A stretch of 64,000 nt of DNA from the NCBI GenBank assembly GCA_021372865.1, contig JAJFTO010000013.1, forward strand, positions 62,001 to 126,000, in the 5' to 3' direction. Within the stretch, counting starts at the first letter, position 1, and each line of letters opens with the position of its first letter. A program made the position numbers and the translations under genes. Of the stretch, positions 52,801-60,664 are shown in pieces. The notes under the pieces were generated by a model, which saw only the letters and a list, made by a program, of their open reading frames with translations, had not been told where the DNA came from and ran no database searches. This DNA is from Porphyromonadaceae bacterium (GTDB taxonomy: Bacteria > Bacteroidota > Bacteroidia > Bacteroidales > Dysgonomonadaceae).

Positions 52801-52964
52801 AATCGAAGTTTTTAAATTTAAACTCTACGCGTGTTTATATCGGTGGCACAAATTTATTGACCTTTGATTATATAAAGAATTTCGACCCGGAAATGGGAAA
52901 ATTAGACGGCTTTTTTTATCCGCAATCCAAAACATGGAGATTGGGAGTTGATATTAATTTTTAA
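49899..52964 (+). CDS. SusC-like TonB-dependent transporter
   Basis: A 1021-residue SusC/RagA outer-membrane protein of usual length. After the signal peptide a carboxypeptidase-regulatory-like domain lies at about 30-110 (PLIGANIIEKGTSNGTVTD). A TonB-box-like and plug region follows (EVIVVGYGSQKKESVVGSI, GRPGGDAADIYIRG, ANGVILITTKRGQ). The barrel has an Asp-rich loop near the end (DLNNDGVVDSFDKG) and closes with LGVDINF. It follows the first SusD after 19 bases and precedes the second SusD by 13, so a second complete pair is encoded. Confidence 0.95.
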   Translation: MKLKIFYKISSLKVIILLLIGFTPTLLFSQITVRGVVMDTQREPLIGANIIEKGTSNGTVTDIDGNFSLNVRNTNATLTFSYIGFITKEVKASSTRLEIILESDVQMMEEVIVVGYGSQKKESVVGSISTLSSADLVQAGTSNLTTAFAGKVPGLTFTIPSGRPGGDAADIYIRGVSTLSQTNSKPLILVDGVEREFSQVAPEDIEQFSVLKDASATAVYGVRGANGVILITTKRGQKGMAKVSFNYKYSVQQPTRLPTFVGSYDHAVLRNESLINDGLTPTYTEEDLQHFLNKDAPYTHPDNDYFKDFLKEYSPMHDAVLSVRGGTDAVNYYISLNGLFQDGMYKQFKGRYPSNANFKKINFRTNLDFAVTKSTDISVDLNARLTQEQNVSGGIDNNNIFVKLYETPPFAYPYLLADGTYGGNANLSDDNLLATLTEYGYSRLSDNILEITTRANQKLDFITKGLSARAFLSYNNYYESGTNIYYRPPTFAYVGAYTGEDTPKVLVQEEAGPTRSDVQGSGARLRNNLELGLNYSRTFSDHNVTGMLVYTQTQFMANSTLPVGFIGYAGRATYDYKQRYLAEANFGYNGSDQFEKGQRFGFFPSFSLGYILTEENFMKNLSDAISFVKFRGSYGKVGNDKIGSDRFLFLQTFDRNGDYYFGTDAAFGGMTALIEGDLGNDKVTWEVGHKYNAGFDARFFKNLSVTFDIFQENREKIFIQRVSTPQTLGVGSANENIGKVRNRGFELEMGYNGKIGKDFSYNIKGMYSIANNTIIYIDEVPPKYAYLSRIGKSVGQLFGHTVERFYLPDDFDYDENGKLIGLKADLPQPTLPVQPGDFKYLDLNNDGVVDSFDKGPIGNSTLPKFVYNTSLGLTYKNFNFYIFWQGAGGNNKMLSGSAIYEPRREKGRFLDVHMYRWTEERWKNGEKILYPRLASNENQYTRQNNTFFMRKGDYLRLKNVEFSYTFKKSKFLNLNSTRVYIGGTNLLTFDYIKNFDPEMGKLDGFFYPQSKTWRLGVDINF

Positions 52965-52977
52965 TTAATGACACACA

Positions 52978-54900
52978 ATGAAATTAAATAAATTTTACAG
53001 CGTTTTTTCCTGCTTATTAATTGCTGTTCTTTTAATAAGTTGTCAGGATGATGGCAAAGGATTACTTGATAAGGAAAAGTCAAGCGATATCACAGAAGAT
53101 ATGGTTTTTACCAATGCACAATATACCTACTATTTTCTGAATGGTATTTATCAAAGATTAAATAGTGGGTTTTTCGTATTTGGAGAAGCCGGATATTTAG
53201 GAAACGCAGTGGATGAAGGATTGCATAAAGCATCGTGGGATAATGCAGAGAAGATGGCACTCTGTTCATGGAACGAAACGGGTTACCCGATTAATTATAA
53301 CCCATGGAGTAAAAATTATCAGGGAATTCGCGCTGCAAATCGCTTCATGGCAGAGATAGATAACGTTCCCAATTCTGATGAACCCGTCATGAATGACGCA
53401 ATAAGAGTGCGGATGAAAGCTGAAGCAAGGTTCCTGAGAGCAATGTTTCACTACGAACTTTTAAAATTTTATGGCGGCGTACCTATTCAAGACAAGGTCC
53501 TGACAGCAGCAGACGAAGAAGAATTAAAGAAACCCCGCTCCACTTTTGATGAAACCGTAGATTTTATCTGTAACGAAGCAATGTTGGCCGAGAAAGATTT
53601 GCCTCATTCAGATGAGTACAACATATCCGACTTTGGGAGAATCACAAAGGGGGCCTGTTACGCATTGGTTTCCAGAGTTAGATTAATGGCTGCAAGTCCA
53701 TTATACAACGATCCTCAACAACCGGAAGATACGCCTTTCCATGGAAAATATTCAACAGACAAATGGCGTCTGGCAGCAGAAGCAGCCAGGGACTTCATTC
53801 AAAAAACAAGAGGTTATGAACTTCATCAATCAACAAACCCGACCCGATATGGTGATTATGAAGATTTTTTTATCCGGCGATATAGTCCGGAAGTGATCCT
53901 CTCTTATCAATCAGCAAATGATGATCCCTATTTGGGCAGGATATCTCTGAATGGTCAGTTATTTGGATATGGCGCTGGTCATCAAAATGTTAACAACTTC
54001 CCAATGTTAAATGCCGTAGCCGATTATGAAGTGGTGAAAATTGAGAACAACCGTATTGTCAGTTCACATTATATTGGAATGGAAAAATTGAAAAATCTGT
54101 ATGATACCAATTCAATCGACTCTGAATCCGGATTTGATCCTCAAAACCCATATGCAAACCGTGACCCAAGGTTTTACCAATCAATATACTACAATCAATC
54201 ACCTTGGCCAGCAAGAGACAACAAGATCTTTGAGATTTGGATACCTGAAAATGGGGATTTAAAAAAAGCAGGGTTACATGAAATTCATCGCGCAAATGCT
54301 GCCTTTACTTTCCCCTATTTTTATATCAGAAAATTTACCGATGCGTGGGCAGATCAGCAAGGCTGGAATAATAAAAGGCCAAACGTTACCAATAATTTTC
54401 CTATTTTCAGATACGCTGAAATTCTCCTTAATTACGCCGAGGCGGTAAATCAAGCCTTTGATAATCCGGATGCAACTCCTTCAGGCTATCCCATGTCAGC
54501 CCGGGATGCTGTGAATTTGGTACGAAGAAGAGCAAAATTTCCTCCTCTGGATATTGTCGCAGCAAAATGGCCTACGGGAATGCCCAAAAATGTGGCCGGA
54601 CAAAGTCTTCCCGATCTGCCGCTGGGCCTGAACAAGACCGATATGAACGAACGAATTGTACGCGAAAGACGCATCGAATTATATCAGGAAGAACATAGGT
54701 ATTGGGATTTGAATCGCTGGAAAAAAAGAGAACCATTCATAGCGTATGGCCAAACAATTGTTAAAAAGACAAATGGAAAATTTGTTTTTAACTATACAGA
54801 AGTGATGGAGAGAAAGTGGTATGATAAATTTTATTTTTTCCCGATTCTGGTTACAGAAAAAGAAAAAGTTCCGGCATGGGAACAAGCACCTGGATGGTAA
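52978..54900 (+). CDS. SusD-like surface glycan-binding lipoprotein
   Basis: A 640-residue lipoprotein with Cys22 (LLISCQDD). It shows the RagB/SusD blocks KAEARFLRAMFHYELLKFYGG, RYAEILLNYAEAVN and RERRIELYQEEHRYWDLNRWKKR. It is longer than the first SusD, with an extra central insertion (about 300-420). It would capture substrate for the second SusC at the cell surface. The next gene overlaps no part of it: its ATG is 23 bases downstream. Confidence 0.94.
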   Translation: MKLNKFYSVFSCLLIAVLLISCQDDGKGLLDKEKSSDITEDMVFTNAQYTYYFLNGIYQRLNSGFFVFGEAGYLGNAVDEGLHKASWDNAEKMALCSWNETGYPINYNPWSKNYQGIRAANRFMAEIDNVPNSDEPVMNDAIRVRMKAEARFLRAMFHYELLKFYGGVPIQDKVLTAADEEELKKPRSTFDETVDFICNEAMLAEKDLPHSDEYNISDFGRITKGACYALVSRVRLMAASPLYNDPQQPEDTPFHGKYSTDKWRLAAEAARDFIQKTRGYELHQSTNPTRYGDYEDFFIRRYSPEVILSYQSANDDPYLGRISLNGQLFGYGAGHQNVNNFPMLNAVADYEVVKIENNRIVSSHYIGMEKLKNLYDTNSIDSESGFDPQNPYANRDPRFYQSIYYNQSPWPARDNKIFEIWIPENGDLKKAGLHEIHRANAAFTFPYFYIRKFTDAWADQQGWNNKRPNVTNNFPIFRYAEILLNYAEAVNQAFDNPDATPSGYPMSARDAVNLVRRRAKFPPLDIVAAKWPTGMPKNVAGQSLPDLPLGLNKTDMNERIVRERRIELYQEEHRYWDLNRWKKREPFIAYGQTIVKKTNGKFVFNYTEVMERKWYDKFYFFPILVTEKEKVPAWEQAPGW

Positions 54901-54922
54901 TATAAACGAAACTGATTTAATT

Positions 54923-56377
54923 ATGAAAGCCTACATTAATATTTATATCATCCTGTTTGTTGTTGCCTTGTTTTCCTGTTCCTCCAAAAGCATAACGGAA
55001 GGAGATGATCCGATCCTACAGGGGAATGATTACGTGACAACCAAAATAACGATTGACAAGAATGATAGACATCCAATTTCATCAGACTTATTTGGATACA
55101 ATATTGTTTATGCAGAAACCCCCGATGGAGCGTGGAATAATGGTGTAATAGAAAATTTCACAAAAGAAACCAAAACTTCTTTTATTCGGTATCCAGGGGG
55201 TACAGTTGTTACTTACTGGCATTGGAAGGAACCCACCGGAAATGGTTGGGACGACATTTGGAATCCTGAATATAATAAGACGAGTAAACCGTCGTCGGAT
55301 TTTATGGATATAGACGAGTATATTTCACTTGTAAATAAATTCAAAATTAATCCGTTGATTGGCATAAATATTAATTCAGGATACAAATACAATCGTTTGA
55401 ATGAAAGTGTGAATGAGGCTTTGGACTTGATGAATTATTGCAAGGAAAAAGGGCTGAATGTAGCGTATTGGTACTTAGGAAACGAACCTTACCGTCCCGA
55501 TTGTAACGGAGGCCCACTTACTGTTGAGCAATATGCCGATCTTATCAATGTTTTTGCAAACGCAATGAGAAAAAATAATCCTTCAATCAAATTAATCGCT
55601 AACTGGCTTTCAAACTTCACTCAACAAGAAAAAGATTATATCAAACTACTAAAATTAGCAGGAGACAACATCGATATATTTGATGTTCATCATTATTGGA
55701 ATTGGAGTACAGCCTCTTTGGATGGATGGTTAAAAAAGACTCCGATTGGTTTATGGACAGGGCAATCCTATATTGAGGACATTAAAAAGTTCAGAGAAAT
55801 AGCACAAAAGAGCGGTTACCCAAATATTAAACTCGCTACACTGGAATGGAACGCAGGTCCCGGTAAAGAAAGTGAGGGAAGACTGAATGTATCACAAAAT
55901 GCCTTTGTTCAGTGTGAAATGATGATGCAATTTATGTTGGGAGGTATGGATATAGCTACCTTTTGGCCATTATTCTGGAGAAGCGGTCAATTTAATGAAA
56001 GAGGTATTTATAATTTGGATTCCGGTGAGTTAAATCCGAATTCATTGTTATTAAAAGAGTTATCAAAATTTTCCTCCGCACAATATCTAGGAACGACTAT
56101 TGAGGGTAAAAAAGATAATTTACTTTATCTGTGTGTAGAAAATCCCATTACAAAAGCTCTTCAAGGCTGTATTTTGAATAAAAACGGGGAACCAATAAAT
56201 ATAAAAATTGTTGATTCTGGCATTACTTTGAATAAATCATACGCTGTCAGAGAATATACCTTAGAAAATGGCAACTCACTTACACAAAAAAATATTACTT
56301 CAAAGAGTGAATTAAAAAGTAAGGAACTAATTTTTGATATACGGCCTTATTCTGTTGTTTTTTTTGAAACACGATGA
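54923..56377 (+). CDS. Lipoprotein glycoside hydrolase, clan GH-A, GH51/GH79-like
   Basis: A 484-residue lipoprotein (Cys19 in ALFSCSS). IRYPGGTVVTYWHWKEP and WYLGNEPYRPD mark a GH51/GH79-type TIM barrel with Glu188 as acid/base and Glu308 (TLEWNAG) as nucleophile. A C-terminal beta-sandwich follows. The protein is likely on the outside of the outer membrane or facing the periplasm, where it would make the first cuts or trim side chains (inference). It resembles the secreted enzyme at 33602. The frame is open further upstream across the SusD end; the ATG at 54923 is used because it starts the lipoprotein signal. Confidence 0.82.
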   Translation: MKAYINIYIILFVVALFSCSSKSITEGDDPILQGNDYVTTKITIDKNDRHPISSDLFGYNIVYAETPDGAWNNGVIENFTKETKTSFIRYPGGTVVTYWHWKEPTGNGWDDIWNPEYNKTSKPSSDFMDIDEYISLVNKFKINPLIGININSGYKYNRLNESVNEALDLMNYCKEKGLNVAYWYLGNEPYRPDCNGGPLTVEQYADLINVFANAMRKNNPSIKLIANWLSNFTQQEKDYIKLLKLAGDNIDIFDVHHYWNWSTASLDGWLKKTPIGLWTGQSYIEDIKKFREIAQKSGYPNIKLATLEWNAGPGKESEGRLNVSQNAFVQCEMMMQFMLGGMDIATFWPLFWRSGQFNERGIYNLDSGELNPNSLLLKELSKFSSAQYLGTTIEGKKDNLLYLCVENPITKALQGCILNKNGEPINIKIVDSGITLNKSYAVREYTLENGNSLTQKNITSKSELKSKELIFDIRPYSVVFFETR

Positions 56378-56526
56378 TTATTATCTGTCATTATTAAATG
56401 CTAAAAACCAAAAGCTTTACCTGATGCGGGAGGAAATATTATTGGGATCGTTCAGTCCAAAATGTATTAATAAAATTATACATTAAGTCATTGATTCATT
56501 GATTTTTAATTTATACATCTGAAAAA

Positions 56527-58008
56527 GTGATAAAAACAAATCTGGCTTATCAAGGAGTAATAACTTTAGGCATGTTGGGTCTTCCAGCAACAACATGCAC
56601 TCAAACAGTAAAAAGCAAGCCAAATATCATATATATTCTTGCTGATGATCTGGGATATGGTGATGTGGGATGCTATGGCCAGAAATATATAAAAACGCCA
56701 AATATTGACAGGCTGGCCACAGAAGGATTATTATTTACGCAACACTATGCAGGTGCACCGGTAAGTGCACCTACACGTTGTTGCTTAATGACAGGAAAAC
56801 ATTTGGGTCACGCTTACATTAGAAATAACCGGGAAATTAAAGACAGTTCAGATTTTAAAGCGGGTCAGACACCTTTGCCTGAAAATACTTTTACAATTGC
56901 AAGAATGTTGCAAAATGCAGGGTATACCACAGCACTTATTGGAAAGTGGGGTTTGGGAAGTATCGAATCAAACGGTGCGCCTAATAAACAAGGTTTTGAT
57001 TTCTTTTACGGTTATTCCGATCAGGCCCATGCGCATAATCACTATCCTTTATTTTTGTGGAGAAATGAAAAACAGGAATTTCTACAAGGGAACGTTTCTT
57101 CTGCTCATCCTAAAATCGACAAAAGTGAGATCGTGCCGGAGATGGAATATAAAAAATACCAGGGAGAGCATTATTCGCTCGACTTAATGGCCGGCGAGGC
57201 ACTTAATTTTGTTGAAAAGAATAAGGACAATCCTTTTTTCCTCTATCTGGCATTTACAATTCCTCACAGAGCACTCCAGGTACCAGAGGAAAGCGTAGAA
57301 AGTTATGAAAACATATTTAATGAAACTCTTTATGATGGTAAAAGAGGTTACACTCCTCATCCTAAACCAAAAGCAGCATATGCCGGTATGATTACCCGAA
57401 TGGATCAGAAGATAGGCGAACTAATGGATAAATTGAAAGTACTGGGACTGGATCATAACACGATTGTCATGTTCTCAAGCGACAACGGTCATACAGGTAC
57501 AGGAGGAGCCGATGTAAATTTCTTTAACAGTTCCGGAGGCTTAAGAGGAGCAAAAGGAACACTTTACGAAGGAGGAATAAAGGTGCCTTTTATCGTACGA
57601 TGGACAGGGAAAATCCTTCCGAATAAAACCACAAATCATATCTCAGCACAGTACGATTTGATGTTAACTTTGGCAGAATTGACCGGACAAAAAATAGAAG
57701 ACACCGACGGAGTTTCTTTTTTACCTACACTACTTGGGAACACCGATAAACAAAAAAAACATGATTATCTGTATTGGGAATTCTCAAATGGCGGAGGGCA
57801 ATATGCAATCAGAATGGGAGATTTAAAAGGAGTTCGAATGAATGTGAAAGACAATAACGAAAGTCATTGGGAAATATACAATGTCACAACAGATCCTTCC
57901 GAGTCAAAAAATATAGCAGAAAATCATCCCCGGTTAATTCAAAAATTTAATCAAATCACAAAAAAAAGAACACCTTCGGTATTTCCCGAATGGAATTTTG
58001 AAAAGTAA
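56527..58008 (+). CDS. Serine-type sulfatase (family S1)
   Basis: A 493-residue exported sulfatase. NIIYILADDLGYGDVGCYGQ holds the metal. The maturation motif is SAPTRCCLMTG with Ser80. GKWGLGSIES and FSSDNGHTGTGG are further blocks, and the protein looks like the arylsulfatase A branch. The C-terminus has YNVTTDPSESKNIAENHP. The start is a GTG at 56527, 149 bases after the previous gene. The intervening DNA has no clear promoter. It is followed after 7 bases by the metallo-beta-lactamase-fold gene. Confidence 0.9.
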   Translation: MIKTNLAYQGVITLGMLGLPATTCTQTVKSKPNIIYILADDLGYGDVGCYGQKYIKTPNIDRLATEGLLFTQHYAGAPVSAPTRCCLMTGKHLGHAYIRNNREIKDSSDFKAGQTPLPENTFTIARMLQNAGYTTALIGKWGLGSIESNGAPNKQGFDFFYGYSDQAHAHNHYPLFLWRNEKQEFLQGNVSSAHPKIDKSEIVPEMEYKKYQGEHYSLDLMAGEALNFVEKNKDNPFFLYLAFTIPHRALQVPEESVESYENIFNETLYDGKRGYTPHPKPKAAYAGMITRMDQKIGELMDKLKVLGLDHNTIVMFSSDNGHTGTGGADVNFFNSSGGLRGAKGTLYEGGIKVPFIVRWTGKILPNKTTNHISAQYDLMLTLAELTGQKIEDTDGVSFLPTLLGNTDKQKKHDYLYWEFSNGGGQYAIRMGDLKGVRMNVKDNNESHWEIYNVTTDPSESKNIAENHPRLIQKFNQITKKRTPSVFPEWNFEK

Positions 58009-58015
58009 AAAATCT

Positions 58016-59233
58016 ATGAAAAAAATATTTACATTGGGAATTGTTCTTTTTTTGTCAATCATGCTGTCCGGACAGGAAGTGGGGCAGCCTCTTCCGGCAT
58101 GGAGCGAGGGAGAAATGGAAATTCATCATATTTATACAGGAAGAGGTGAGTCTGCCTTCTGTATTTTACCTGACGGGACGACTCTGCTTATTGATGCCGG
58201 CGATGGGGGTCCTTATGGCGATCCACGGACAACAAAAGCTTCTCCAGATGAAAGTAAACAACCTGGAGAGTGGATAGCCAGATATATTCAAAAACGACTG
58301 AATTTTACAAAAGAAAAAAAAATTGATTATACCTTTATTACCCATTTCCACGGAGATCATATCGGTGGCGTTTATAAAAACTCCACTCAAAGCAAAAAAG
58401 GAGGAAATTATTATCTGAGCGGCATCACCGAGGTGTATGAACATCTCCCTTTTGCAAAAATTATTGATCGCGATTGGCCAACTTACCAATATCCGAAACC
58501 ACAAACAGGCAAAGCTTTTAATAATTACCGTAATTTTCTTGAATGGAACAAAAGCAGGTTGAAAATTGAAAGTTTTGTGCCAGGAACAAACAAGCAGTTT
58601 GTTCTTGTAAATAATCCAAATAAATATAATACATTTGAAATCCGAAATATTGTTTCGTCAGGTGAAGTCTGGACAGGGAAAGAGGATAGCACAAAAAAAT
58701 TCTTCCCAACAGGAGCATCTATTGATGAAAATAAATGTAGTGCAGGAATTCGAATTACTTATGGAAAGTTTGATTATTTTAATGGCGGGGATTTGTCTGG
58801 CCGGATTCCTGTTACTGCTGAGCCTTGGCGGAATATCGAAATTCCGGTCGGCAAAGCCGTGGGAAGAGTCGAAGTTTGCGAAGCCAATCACCATGCCTGG
58901 ATTGATGCAATGAGTGAACCCTTTTTACAAAGTGTACAACCTCAAAATATAATAATTCAGGTTTGGCATGTAACCCATATAAACCTATCAGTTTTACAAA
59001 GTATGACCAATAAGAGTATAAATCCCAATCTCAAAAATATTATTCCCACAAATATTCCTGAACTTACCAAAGCCTATTTGGGTGATGAACAAATAAAAAA
59101 ATTAACAGGAAACGGCGGGCATGTGGTAATAAAAGTAGCTCCCGGAGGAGGAAAATATACAATTTTGCTCCTTTCGGCTGAAGATGAATCACATAAAGTT
59201 AAATCAATACTAGGCTCTTTTGAAAGTCTTTAA
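58016..59233 (+). CDS. Secreted metallo-beta-lactamase-fold hydrolase
   Basis: A 405-residue exported protein (signal ending LSGQ). The MBL motif FITHFHGDHIGGV is complete, preceded by TTLLIDAGDGG. Sequence after residue 200 is unlike lactamases or glyoxalases and closer to ComEC-like MBL proteins. Its substrate is unknown. Phosphodiester or sulfate-ester hydrolysis are both conceivable, and its position between two sulfatases and beside a PHP protein suggests a hydrolytic role in the same pathway (inference). An alternative start lies 6 codons upstream. Confidence 0.82.
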   Translation: MKKIFTLGIVLFLSIMLSGQEVGQPLPAWSEGEMEIHHIYTGRGESAFCILPDGTTLLIDAGDGGPYGDPRTTKASPDESKQPGEWIARYIQKRLNFTKEKKIDYTFITHFHGDHIGGVYKNSTQSKKGGNYYLSGITEVYEHLPFAKIIDRDWPTYQYPKPQTGKAFNNYRNFLEWNKSRLKIESFVPGTNKQFVLVNNPNKYNTFEIRNIVSSGEVWTGKEDSTKKFFPTGASIDENKCSAGIRITYGKFDYFNGGDLSGRIPVTAEPWRNIEIPVGKAVGRVEVCEANHHAWIDAMSEPFLQSVQPQNIIIQVWHVTHINLSVLQSMTNKSINPNLKNIIPTNIPELTKAYLGDEQIKKLTGNGGHVVIKVAPGGGKYTILLLSAEDESHKVKSILGSFESL

Positions 59234-59258
59234 ATAAAATATTTCAATTTTTACATAC

Positions 59259-60608
59259 ATGATTATGAAAACTTCCAAAATCTCTCTTTATTTATTATTT
59301 GCGTTATTTGTCTTTTTTAGTTGTAAAAGTTATCAAAGTAATGAAATTGTAACCAATAATAATGAGGGTGAAAAACCATTCTCTTATTTCAAGGTTTATC
59401 GTGGCAACACACACTCTCATACACTTTTAACTTGGACACATGGGGAGCACCGCGCAAAAGGGATGAACGATCTGAGTCAGCCTACGGAATTCAATCCTGA
59501 CTGGAACGTTCCTGCAAATGTAGATTGGAGAGATTGTAACTCTATCTTTGTGGATCCAAGTGGTTACACCAACAGACAAGGACTACCTGACAATCACTTC
59601 GAATTAGCCATCGCAAACGGGTACGACTTCTATGCCATTACTGATCATTCGCAAGAGCCGAATTTCCAGCCTGTATCTATAGATAATAAGGGATGGCAGG
59701 CAATATCTAAAGCTGTTGAAAAGTACAAAAGGCCTGGTTTTGTTCCTTTGGTAGGTTTTGAATTCAGTAGGAATACGAATGAAAATGGAGGAAACGGCCA
59801 CATTAATGTTCTTAATTCTTCGACATACATCAATGCCGATCATGGTCAACGGGGACCGGCTCCGGCATGGCCTGAGGCCAATTGGAGTATTCCGCAGTTT
59901 TATAATTGGGTGAAGAATACCGCCAAGCCATACAAAAACAGTGGCTACGTAGTGGTAGGGTTTAACCATCCCTCTGCGCAACAATATGATGATTTTAATA
60001 ATATCGATGCTGAGATAGCAGAGAAAATATGCACTTTTGAAATCCATACAAATTATAATAAAAATAGATGGGATGCTTATACCAGGGCATTGAACAAAGG
60101 ATGGAGAGTTTCGCCCATAGGAGTACATGATAATCATGGATATTCAGCAATTCTCAACAAACAATTACCCCCTCCGACTTTTGTTTTAGCACCTGAGTTA
60201 ACTGCTGAAGCCATCACAAAAGCCCTTCATGAGAGGCGGACTTTTGCATCATGGAACGAAGGAGTGGAAGTTCGTTATTCAGTGAATGGTCAATTTATGG
60301 GATCAGTATTACATAAACCCGACGTATATAAATTTCATATTGAAATTATCACACCTGATTCTAAAGAGAACGAACAAGTTAAAAAGATCCAGATAGTAAG
60401 AAACAATCCCGATGGAGAAGGGGTGATTGTTGCAGCAGACCAAATTTTCGATGGCAATAAGAGCAAAATCGTTTGGGATAAGGAATTAAAAGACGAAAGT
60501 GCAAAATATTTCTTTTTACAAATCTTCCATGAAAACGACATTGACGATACAGGCAATTATAAGTCAAATGGTTCTACGATATCGGCACCTGTGTGGACAG
60601 GTAGATAA
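59259..60608 (+). CDS. PHP-domain lipoprotein (CehA/McbA-like metallohydrolase)
   Basis: A 449-residue lipoprotein (Cys22 in VFFSCKS). YRGNTHSHTLLTW and FYAITDHSQEPN are the metal-binding ends of a PHP domain, and GVHDNHGY later supplies a further His. PHP-type enzymes cleave phosphoester or other ester bonds. CehA/McbA relatives cleave carbamates. Which bond this one attacks is unknown. It follows the MBL-fold gene after 25 bases, and both belong to the same operon. A second ATG at 59265 is also possible. Confidence 0.82.
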   Translation: MIMKTSKISLYLLFALFVFFSCKSYQSNEIVTNNNEGEKPFSYFKVYRGNTHSHTLLTWTHGEHRAKGMNDLSQPTEFNPDWNVPANVDWRDCNSIFVDPSGYTNRQGLPDNHFELAIANGYDFYAITDHSQEPNFQPVSIDNKGWQAISKAVEKYKRPGFVPLVGFEFSRNTNENGGNGHINVLNSSTYINADHGQRGPAPAWPEANWSIPQFYNWVKNTAKPYKNSGYVVVGFNHPSAQQYDDFNNIDAEIAEKICTFEIHTNYNKNRWDAYTRALNKGWRVSPIGVHDNHGYSAILNKQLPPPTFVLAPELTAEAITKALHERRTFASWNEGVEVRYSVNGQFMGSVLHKPDVYKFHIEIITPDSKENEQVKKIQIVRNNPDGEGVIVAADQIFDGNKSKIVWDKELKDESAKYFFLQIFHENDIDDTGNYKSNGSTISAPVWTGR

Positions 60609-60664
60609 TCCAGGCAGTATACATGAAAATCTGGTATACGGACAATAGAGGTAAAAGGTATTTT

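Noticed and set aside
56378..56526. Short coding-like stretch before the sulfatase at 56527, considered as another gene remnant
   Set aside because: Only about 17 codons read like protein. This is too short to claim.
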